5,139 nucleotides of DNA from Bacteroidetes bacterium CG2_30_32_10 (GTDB lineage Bacteria > Bacteroidota > Bacteroidia > Bacteroidales > CG2-30-32-10): assembly GCA_001872995.1 (NCBI GenBank), contig MNXO01000051.1:1-5139 (forward strand). Direction: 5' to 3'. This document shows, piece after piece, positions 1 to 5,139 of this stretch. A model generated the notes under the pieces. That model did no database searches. It saw nothing but the letters and a program-made list of their open reading frames with translations, and was not told where the DNA came from. Each line of letters opens with the position of its first letter. The stretch's first letter is position 1. The translations under genes were made by a program, and so were the position numbers.

Positions 1-46
1 TCACTAAAAAATTATAGCTTCGCTTCATTATTAAATATAAATAATT

Positions 47-1537
47 ATGGAAGATAACAAACAACTCAATATCGCTAAGTCGAGTCAAGATATTTTTATT
101 AATTCACGGATGGCTAATCGCCACGGACTTATTGCGGGTGCTACAGGAACAGGGAAAACTGTTTCTTTGCAAGTGCTTGCCGAATCTTTTAGTTCTATTG
201 GAGTACCCGTATTTATGACCGATATTAAGGGCGATTTGTCTGGTATTGCAAAAGCGGGATTCATGTCTTTAAAAATGCAAGAACGTGTTAAGAATCTTAA
301 CATTATTTCGCATAACCTAATGGCTTTTCCTGCTTGTTTTTGGGATTTATTTGGAGAACAAGGACATCCTGTGAGAACTACCATTTCAGAAATGGGTCCT
401 TTGTTATTAGGCAGACTTCTTAACTTAAATGATACACAGTCGGGAGTTCTTGATATTGTTTTTAAAATAGCAGATGATGCAGGTTTGTTGCTCCTCGATT
501 TGAAAGACTTACGTGCAATGCTTAATTATGTGGGCGATAACAGAACCAACTTTACCAATGAATATGGAAATGTTAGCACAACCAGTATTGGTGCTATACA
601 AAGAGGGTTGTTAACATTAGAACAACAAGGTGCAGACAATTTCTTTGGAGAGCCCGCTATGAATATTCAAGACTTTATTCGATGCGATGCCAATGGTAAA
701 GGAATTGTTAATATACTTGCTGCCGATAAACTTATGCTATCGCCTTCTCTTTATTCTACCTTTCTATTGTGGATCTTATCAGAATTATATGAACAATTAC
801 CCGAAGTTGGTGATTTGGATAAACCTAAATTGGTCTTCTTCTTTGATGAAGCTCATTTACTATTCAACGAAGCACCAAAAGTTCTTTTAGACAAAATAGA
901 ACAAATAATCAGATTAATTCGTTCCAAAGGCGTTGGTGTTTATTTTATTACCCAAAACCCTATGGATATTCCAGAAAATGTGTTAGGACAATTGGGAAAT
1001 CGAATTCAGCATGCTTTGCGTGCATTTACACCAAAAGATCAAAAAGCTGTTAAATCTGCAGCTCAAACTTTTAGGGCAAATCCTAGTCTTGATGTCGAAA
1101 AAGTAATTACCGAACTTGCCGTTGGCGAAGCTTTGGTTTCTTTTTTAGATATTAACGGAACTCCCGCAATGGTTGAAAGAGCATTTATATATCCTCCTAA
1201 AGCACAAATTGGACCTATCAGTGCTTTCGAGAGAAAAACAATTTTGGAGCAATCTTCAATTATTGGGAAATATGAAAAAGCTATTGATCGTGAGTCGGCT
1301 TTTGAAATGCTTCAAAAACGTATAGAAGAACAAAAAAAACAAAATGAAGCATCTGTAAAACAACAAACTCAAAACAAAATAAGTTCTCAGAATAATTACA
1401 AAAAACCTGCTGCTAATACCATAAGCTCTGGCGAAAAAATTGCTTCTCAAATGGTTAAAATTGCTGGTTCATCCATTGGTAAATCTCTGGGAAGAAATTT
1501 AGTAAGAGGATTAATGGGGTCGTTGTTTGGGCGATAA
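47..1537 (+). CDS. HerA-like DUF853 (YjgR-type) P-loop ATPase
   Basis: This is a complete 496-residue cytoplasmic ATPase of the HerA/FtsK superfamily, in the DUF853 branch that includes E. coli YjgR. What is visible: Walker A GATGTGKT at residues 31-38; a following strand ending in TDIKGDLSG (58-66), a hallmark of this branch; Walker B KLVFFFDEAH with D267 and E268; a TQNP sensor-like motif at 302-305; and LGNRIQHALRAFTPKD (314-331) with conserved arginines. Residues 411-445 are charged and probably helical or coiled. The Gly/Arg-rich C-terminal tail (about 460-496) resembles the usual end of DUF853 proteins. The length is normal for the family. The ATG at 47 follows an A/T-rich leader without a Shine-Dalgarno sequence, as is usual in Bacteroidota. 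HerA relatives are hexameric DNA-translocating motors, but the substrate of the DUF853 branch is not established, so a DNA-pumping role is inference. No NurA or other nuclease partner lies next to it. Confidence 0.93.
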   Translation: MEDNKQLNIAKSSQDIFINSRMANRHGLIAGATGTGKTVSLQVLAESFSSIGVPVFMTDIKGDLSGIAKAGFMSLKMQERVKNLNIISHNLMAFPACFWDLFGEQGHPVRTTISEMGPLLLGRLLNLNDTQSGVLDIVFKIADDAGLLLLDLKDLRAMLNYVGDNRTNFTNEYGNVSTTSIGAIQRGLLTLEQQGADNFFGEPAMNIQDFIRCDANGKGIVNILAADKLMLSPSLYSTFLLWILSELYEQLPEVGDLDKPKLVFFFDEAHLLFNEAPKVLLDKIEQIIRLIRSKGVGVYFITQNPMDIPENVLGQLGNRIQHALRAFTPKDQKAVKSAAQTFRANPSLDVEKVITELAVGEALVSFLDINGTPAMVERAFIYPPKAQIGPISAFERKTILEQSSIIGKYEKAIDRESAFEMLQKRIEEQKKQNEASVKQQTQNKISSQNNYKKPAANTISSGEKIASQMVKIAGSSIGKSLGRNLVRGLMGSLFGR

Positions 1538-1708
1538 TATTGTATAGCTTGAATTTGCTTCCGATTACAATTTGAGTTTGCTGAATTAATATAAAAACAT
1601 TAACAATAAAGTAAGAAATGATACTTTCTAAGTAAACTAGTGCATAAGAAAACTTACTCTTATCTTTCTTTCTACTTTCAACTTTTTACTTTTATTTTTT
1701 TTTAGACT
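1538..1708. other. Convergent intergenic region with pyrimidine-rich tract
   Basis: This 171-bp gap lies between the 3' ends of the DUF853 ATPase gene and the leftward protease operon, so transcription should stop here from both sides. I see no gene. The right part (about 1653-1703) is almost purely pyrimidine plus scattered A on the + strand, with loosely repeated ACTTT/CTTTC units and a run of nine T at 1695-1703. The possible stems are weak: AGTAAG (1610-1615) with CTTACT (1653-1658) across a 37-nt loop, AGAAA/TTTCT around 1615-1629, and ATTGTA (1539-1544) with TACAAT (1566-1571). None is a convincing intrinsic terminator. A terminator role rests on position alone. Confidence 0.4.
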
Positions 1709-2407
1709 CTACTTATGCAATCCTATTTGCACTCCCAACGTTAATCTTGGCAATTCTGCATAATTATAAGAGCTTTTAAACAAATCAGACAAGCGATAGT
1801 TCGCATAAATAACATAACGGTTGATGCCAAAACGAGCAAGCACACCATAATTAAATGGTTCGTAATATTTTAAATGCGTTATTTTTGTTTTATAAACATT
1901 GCCTTCTATTTTGTTTTTTATAAAATGGCTACAAAGGAATGTCCAGTCGGCATAAGCTCCTAAATCAATAAATTTGCCAATAATATTGCCTCTTTTGCCA
2001 AAATTAAAACGATTGTAAACTGAAAATTCTAAATTTTGGAATGTTAATCGTTCTTTATCGTTTTGAAAAGCATCTGGGGTAAGCTTATCTTTGGTTTGTG
2101 AAAGACGATACCACGATAAATTATAGGAAACATCGTAACCAACTGCATAGAAATTAGAAATTTTCAATTTGTTTCTAAACCCAAAAATAAAATTCGATGA
2201 TGGTCCAAGCTCAATGTTGCTGCTTTTGTTTTCTGACTGCATTGCTGCAAATCCAAAGCCGATGTATGTATGTTTGTAATGTTTAAGATTGGGTCCTTTG
2301 GTTTCAATTACCGAATCGCTGTTTACGGTTTCATTAAATAAAACATCTTGCGAAAAACTTATTTGCATCAATGCAATTATAAAAAGTAAAGTGAAAATGG
2401 ATTTCAT
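1709..2407 (-). CDS. Exported protein, putative outer-membrane beta-barrel
   Basis: This 232-residue protein has a clear signal peptide: MKSIF, a hydrophobic core to about residue 15, then a SFS|Q cleavage site near residue 19/20. The mature part is rich in aromatic residues and in alternating hydrophobic/polar strands, for example 47-56, 84-101, 123-137, 184-205 and 221-231. The segment YANYRLSDLF (201-210) followed by an ELPRLTLGVQIGL end (218-230) resembles the last strands of Bacteroidota outer membrane beta-barrel proteins of the PorT-like/OMP_b-brl type. This is family recognition by eye, not a search result. It would act in the outer membrane; no substrate or partner can be deduced. 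The ATG is 12 bp after the stop of the S8 protease gene and there is no room for a promoter, so the two are almost certainly co-transcribed. The barrel could anchor, export or accompany the protease, or simply be a linked envelope protein. The C-terminal residue is Lys rather than the usual aromatic. Confidence 0.85.
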   Translation of the reverse strand: MKSIFTLLFIIALMQISFSQDVLFNETVNSDSVIETKGPNLKHYKHTYIGFGFAAMQSENKSSNIELGPSSNFIFGFRNKLKISNFYAVGYDVSYNLSWYRLSQTKDKLTPDAFQNDKERLTFQNLEFSVYNRFNFGKRGNIIGKFIDLGAYADWTFLCSHFIKNKIEGNVYKTKITHLKYYEPFNYGVLARFGINRYVIYANYRLSDLFKSSYNYAELPRLTLGVQIGLHK

Positions 2408-2419
2408 AAATGTAAAGTT

Positions 2420-3991
2420 TTAATTGATTTTATATGAAGTGGTGTAATAATTATAATGAAAGTTAATAACATCTCCTTTGCTATATTTTGAGAGGTCTAA
2501 CTGCAATATATCTTTTTGATTAACTGATAACACATAATATTCTTCTAGCATCCCATTTGAATCTTCAATATTGTAATAAAACAATAAGCTTTCATCAAAA
2601 AAAGTACTGTCGATAGCTACTTTTAATTCATTGTTTTCTACATTAAAAGTAAATGTGGGTTCTTTTGGGCTTGTTGATTTATTAATAAAGTAATTGGCTT
2701 GTGGAACGCCATATCCGTGTGCATAATCGAAATATGGATACAAATTAGCAGACTTTTCTATTTCTTTAAATAGTTGCATATTGGTAAGTGTTCTATCCAA
2801 TTGCCATGCACAAGCTGCAAACCCTGCAACCAATGGACTCGAAAATGAAGTACCTTGCGAAGTTCCTATTCCTTCTTTTTTGGCAACAACCACCGAACCG
2901 AAAGCACATACATTTGGTTTCATTCGTTTGTCTGAAGTGGGACCCAAGGAGCTGAAAGAAATATGATAATTGGTTTTAGGGTCAATTCCCCCAATAGATA
3001 AAGCACTATCTGCATCGGCTGGGGTGCCAATGTATTTCCAATTATTATCGCCATCGTTGCCTGCTGCGTTTACAACCAACATTCCTTTGCGTGCTGCCAA
3101 ATTTGCTGCTCGGGATACCAAACTTGTTTTCCCATCCATTTGGTTATTAAAATAACGATGATAAGTGTATCCTAATGAACTATTGATAATATCCGCTCCG
3201 TTTTTATCAGCCCATTCCACTGCAGCTAACCAGTTTACTTCTTCTGAGTATGGTTCTGTATTTACTTCGGTTCTTGCTAAAAGAAATTCTGCTCCCGTTG
3301 CCAATCCAAGCTTTACGCCATTAATCATTCCTCCAATGCACGACATTACCATAGTGCCATGTAAGTTATAACCATACACAAATTCTTTGTTCTTGGTAAA
3401 ATCCCAGGTTTTAATGATTCTATTATCTTTACGAATATGTTCAAATACCGGGTTTTTGTCAACCGTAGGGAAGCCTCCGTCAAAGATGGCAATACGAATT
3501 CCTTTTCCATCAATTCCATTGGCAATAAACAAATTGCCTCCCATTGCTTCAATTTGCTGCTTCAATAAGTCTCTTTTTGTAGTAAGCACAGAAGTATCAA
3601 AGTCATTTTGATAGGAAGTGTATATGGCATAAGTATTTATTAATTGTACTTCTTCCACAAAAGAAAGGTTTTTGATGCTTGCAATCTGATTATTTGTTGC
3701 TTTTATTGCCATTGCATTAAACCACCTGCTTTCGTTAATCACCGAATCGCAAAGCGATACGATAGACTTCTTATAATTATTATTTAAAGGGAAATCAGTA
3801 GAATCGTAAAGCGAAATCCCCAACGAAACTCTTCTTTCAATGGCTTTGTTATCGAAATATTGATAAGGATTGAAAGTAACATCCTTTTTATCTTTAAAAA
3901 ACACCCAGTAATTGTTTTGCGAAAACACGGAAGAGCTTATAGTAAATGACAGGAAAATAATTAATAATATTGAAAATTTTTTGGGGCGCAT
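2420..3991 (-). CDS. Secreted subtilisin-like serine protease (S8 family)
   Basis: This 523-residue protein is a complete secreted subtilase. Residues 1-24 are a signal peptide (MRPKK, hydrophobic core 7-19, VFS|Q cleavage). Residues 27-118 (YWVFFKDK, IERRVSLGI, SRWFNAMAIK) form the N-terminal prodomain typical of Bacteroidota S8 peptidases. It probably acts as an inhibitor and chaperone removed on maturation. The catalytic domain spans about 150-435 and has all expected residues: Asp171 in IAIFDGG, His211 in NLHGTMV, oxyanion Asn312 in NAAGNDG, and Ser382 in GTSFSSP. A beta-rich tail of about 80 residues (440-523) follows. It shows no obvious type IX secretion sorting motif, although many relatives carry one, so the final location (periplasm, outside or surface) is open. 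It should cleave proteins as an endopeptidase. It is the first gene of a leftward operon with the barrel protein, and divergent from an M28 peptidase. A perfect -7 box lies just upstream. Confidence 0.95.
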   Translation of the reverse strand: MRPKKFSILLIIFLSFTISSSVFSQNNYWVFFKDKKDVTFNPYQYFDNKAIERRVSLGISLYDSTDFPLNNNYKKSIVSLCDSVINESRWFNAMAIKATNNQIASIKNLSFVEEVQLINTYAIYTSYQNDFDTSVLTTKRDLLKQQIEAMGGNLFIANGIDGKGIRIAIFDGGFPTVDKNPVFEHIRKDNRIIKTWDFTKNKEFVYGYNLHGTMVMSCIGGMINGVKLGLATGAEFLLARTEVNTEPYSEEVNWLAAVEWADKNGADIINSSLGYTYHRYFNNQMDGKTSLVSRAANLAARKGMLVVNAAGNDGDNNWKYIGTPADADSALSIGGIDPKTNYHISFSSLGPTSDKRMKPNVCAFGSVVVAKKEGIGTSQGTSFSSPLVAGFAACAWQLDRTLTNMQLFKEIEKSANLYPYFDYAHGYGVPQANYFINKSTSPKEPTFTFNVENNELKVAIDSTFFDESLLFYYNIEDSNGMLEEYYVLSVNQKDILQLDLSKYSKGDVINFHYNYYTTSYKIN

Positions 3992-4010
3992 TTTTATTAA
4001 TTTTAAGTTA

Positions 4011-4018
4011 CAAACATA
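4011..4018 (-). promoter_or_regulatory. -7 box of the S8 protease operon
   Basis: On the - strand this reads TATGTTTG, a perfect match to the Bacteroidota -7 consensus TAnnTTTG. The predicted start point would lie around 4004-4006, giving a short A/T-rich leader of about 13-15 nt before the ATG at 3991. I found no TTG/TTTG -33 element at the usual 19-21 bp spacing (no CAA on the + strand around 4037-4042). The promoter may therefore be weak or activator-dependent, or the match may be fortuitous. Confidence 0.45.
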
Positions 4019-4039
4019 GATAAAATTAATGAATTAGTA

Positions 4040-4071
4040 TTTGTTTGTTTTATAATAATTTTGTAAGTTTG
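4040..4071 (+). promoter_or_regulatory. Bacteroidota-type promoter of the M28 peptidase gene
   Basis: TTTG at 4040-4043 and TAAGTTTG at 4064-4071 are separated by 20 bp. This matches the TTTG-N19-21-TAnnTTTG consensus of the Bacteroidota primary sigma factor. The predicted start point is about 4077-4079, leaving a leader of about 26-28 nt before the ATG at 4105. A second -7-like box, TAATTTTG at 4056-4063, lacks a properly spaced -33. The position fits an origin at ATG 4105 rather than at the downstream TTG 4166, and so supports the signal-peptide reading of this gene. Confidence 0.6.
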
Positions 4072-4104
4072 ATTATAATTTATAAAACCAATATTTTACA
4101 ATTT

Positions 4105-4165
4105 ATGGGAAATAAAATAATAGTCATTTTTTTTTTTTCATATAGGTATTTCGGATGCACAAACA
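4105..4165 (+). other. Out-of-frame signal-peptide segment of the M28 gene, with slippery T12
   Basis: ATG 4105 opens MGNKIIVIFFF and then enters twelve T (4127-4138). As written, this frame continues with SYRYFG and stops at TAA 4177-4179, a peptide of only 24 residues. If the run held 11 T (or 14), the frame would pass straight into the M28 protein. With 11 T the start reads MGNKIIVIFFFHIGISDAQ: a basic n-region, a hydrophobic core, and an SDA|Q signal peptidase I site. Both other exported proteins in the window also have Gln at +1, which supports this as the genuine start. The full restored protein would be 303 residues. The site could be a phase-variation or transcriptional-slippage tract, a mutation or a sequencing error. 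Confidence 0.75.
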
Positions 4166-5017
4166 TTGGTAGATACTAATTCTGTTAAAACGCATCTGCA
4201 AAACATACTCAATACCCCAACAGCCCGTAATTATTTAAATACTGCATCTTTAAATCAAGTGGCAGATTATATAAAAAAGGAGTTTGCTAAATATTCAGCT
4301 TCAATTACAAAACAAGTTTACGAAGTTGATGGTCGAAAGTATAAGAATATAATTTGCTCCTTTGATACAATTCATTTCGAAAGATTAATTATAGGAGCAC
4401 ATTACGATGTATGTGATAACCAACCAGGTGCTGATGACAATGCTTCTGGCATTGTTGGTTTATTAGAGTTAGCTAAATTGTTTCAAAATCAGAAATTGAA
4501 ATACAGAATTGATTTAGTAGCATATACGTTAGAGGAGCCTATTTATTTTAAAACCGAAAATATGGGTAGCTATGTACATGCCAAATATTTATACGACAAC
4601 CATATTAAAGTAAAAGGAATGATAGCACTGGAAATGATTGGATATTTTAAAGATACAAAGAACTCACAACATTATCCTTTAAAAATCTTAAAGCCATTTT
4701 ATGGAAACAAGGGCGATTTTATTACGGTAGTTCAAAAGTTCGGCAATGGCAGCTTCCCAAATAAGTATAAAAGAAAGATGAAACACCATGCCACTATTAA
4801 AACAAAATCATTCAAAGCACCAGCCTCATTGCCAGGTATTAGTTGGTCCGACCATCTCAATTACTGGAAATTTGGATTCAGTGCATTGATGATTACCGAT
4901 ACTTCTTATTTAAGGAACGAAAACTATCACCAAAAGACCGATACCATTGAAACATTAGATTTGGTGAGAATGTGCAAGGTGATTGAAAGTGTGTATAAGG
5001 CTGTTTTACTTATTTGA
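4166..5017 (+). CDS. M28-family zinc aminopeptidase (secreted if 5' frame is restored)
   Basis: This frame encodes 283 residues from TTG 4166, with every M28 di-zinc peptidase landmark (numbered from the TTG). They are GAHYD (His79, Asp81), PGADDNASG with the bridging Asp (90/91), the adjacent Glu123-Glu124 catalytic base and zinc ligand in LEEPIYFKTENMGS, Glu156 in IALEMIGYF, and His255 in ENYHQKTDTIETLD. The EEP-x7-MGS and LEMIGYF wording is typical of one bacterial M28 subgroup. Family members remove N-terminal residues from peptides; the specificity here is unknown. It is unlikely to be an M28-like glutaminyl cyclase, because it retains the full EE pair and all zinc ligands. The catalytic frame has no ATG near its start, and the next upstream in-frame stop is TAG 4121. 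The natural start is most likely ATG 4105, one T out of frame. TTG 4166 would give a protein without a signal peptide. It lies divergent from the S8 protease, suggesting joint use in protein degradation. Confidence 0.88.
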   Translation: MVDTNSVKTHLQNILNTPTARNYLNTASLNQVADYIKKEFAKYSASITKQVYEVDGRKYKNIICSFDTIHFERLIIGAHYDVCDNQPGADDNASGIVGLLELAKLFQNQKLKYRIDLVAYTLEEPIYFKTENMGSYVHAKYLYDNHIKVKGMIALEMIGYFKDTKNSQHYPLKILKPFYGNKGDFITVVQKFGNGSFPNKYKRKMKHHATIKTKSFKAPASLPGISWSDHLNYWKFGFSALMITDTSYLRNENYHQKTDTIETLDLVRMCKVIESVYKAVLLI

Positions 5018-5088
5018 TTTAGATTGTTTGATAAGCTCACATTTGGGATTATTAAAAAGAAAAAATCCTATCAGGTTTGAACATACAC

Positions 5089-5139
5089 TTAAACGTTTTC
5101 TTTAGTAATCCATTTGCTACATTCAGAAGCTTTGTAATT
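5089..5139 (-). CDS. Possible C-terminal end of a leftward gene (partial)
   Basis: On the - strand, the 16 codons entering from the right edge are open and read NYKASECSKWITKENV before a TAA at 5091-5089. The composition (KWITKEN) looks protein-like, and a converging gene here would leave a 71-bp gap after the M28 stop. Against it, such a short open stretch is easily due to chance, and a neighbouring - strand frame is also open, down to a stop at 5052-5054. No family can be recognised. The rest of 5018-5088 holds no gene; it has only a weak TGGGATT/AATCCTA stem (5044-5050 with 5064-5070) without a following T-run. Confidence 0.2.
   Translation of the reverse strand, partial: NYKASECSKWITKENV

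Noticed and set aside
15..22. TAGCTTCG as a -7 box for the DUF853 gene
   Set aside because: It matches TAnnTTTG at only five of the six fixed positions, and the required -33 position lies outside the window, so it cannot be supported.
47..1537. HerA-like ATPase as part of a defence system (HerA with NurA, SIR2 or DUF4297-type partners)
   Set aside because: The protein has the DUF853/YjgR signature and tail, is followed by a convergent operon, and has no nuclease or effector gene beside it in the window. The region left of position 47 cannot be seen.
13..1550. TATAGCTT repeated on both sides of the DUF853 gene (13-20 and 1543-1550)
   Set aside because: A single 8-mer match with no extended similarity is unremarkable in AT-rich DNA and does not indicate a mobile unit.
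1641..1719. TGCATAAG (1641-1648) and CTTATGCA (1712-1719) perfect 8-bp inverted repeat
   Set aside because: The 63-nt spacing and AT-rich composition make it an expected chance match. The right copy is inside the end of the barrel gene, and there is no sign of an insertion.
2781..3611. Open + strand reading frames of 61-74 codons within the S8 protease gene, and one - strand frame of 68 codons
   Set aside because: They are shadows of the strongly supported protease reading frame, with low-complexity or non-protein-like translations and no initiation signals.
4166..5017. M28 protein as a glutaminyl cyclase making pyroglutamate on the Gln+1 proteins
   Set aside because: Bacterial cyclases of this fold use a reduced single-zinc site. 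This protein keeps the complete peptidase set, with the GAHYD, ADDNASG and adjacent Glu-Glu motifs, so an aminopeptidase is the better call.
5044..5070. TGGGATT/AATCCTA stem as a terminator of the M28 gene
   Set aside because: The stem is seven pairs including one G-U, with a 13-nt A-rich loop and no T-run after it on either strand; too weak to call.

Overview
The window looks like an AT-rich chromosomal stretch from a member of the Bacteroidota. The evidence is promoter-like TAnnTTTG boxes, A/T-rich leaders without Shine-Dalgarno sequences, signal peptides that all place Gln directly after the predicted signal peptidase I site, and protein families typical of that phylum. No genus can be named from the sequence alone. 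There are no rRNA or tRNA genes, CRISPR arrays, insertion sequences or phage genes.

Layout: (1) 47-1537, + strand: a complete HerA/DUF853-type (YjgR-like) ATPase that stands alone. (2) 1538-1708: a 171-bp convergent intergenic region with a pyrimidine-rich tract and only weak hairpins. (3) 3991-1709, - strand: a two-gene operon. A secreted subtilisin-like S8 protease (3991-2420) is followed after 12 bp by a small exported protein that looks like an outer-membrane beta-barrel (2407-1709). (4) 3992-4104: a 113-bp divergent regulatory region. It has a good Bacteroidota-type promoter facing right and a perfect -7 box facing left. (5) 4105-5017, + strand: an M28-family zinc aminopeptidase with all expected metal and catalytic residues. 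(6) 5018-5139: a short tail that may contain the last codons of a - strand gene running in from the right.

The most interesting signal is at the 5' end of the M28 gene. The catalytic frame has no ATG near its start, only a TTG at 4166. A good ATG at 4105, correctly placed behind the promoter, opens a signal peptide that runs into a 12-T homopolymer (4127-4138). Removing one T joins it in frame to the M28 protein and gives a complete signal peptide with an SDA|Q cleavage site. The gene is therefore either switched or decoded through a slippery homopolymer (phase variation or transcriptional slippage), freshly broken, or carries a homopolymer sequencing error.

Functionally, the right two thirds of the window reads as a protein-degradation locus. 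A secreted endopeptidase and a secreted exopeptidase are transcribed divergently from a shared control region, and a putative envelope barrel protein is co-transcribed with the endopeptidase. The left-hand ATPase appears unrelated. I saw no defence system or other clearly new multi-gene system.
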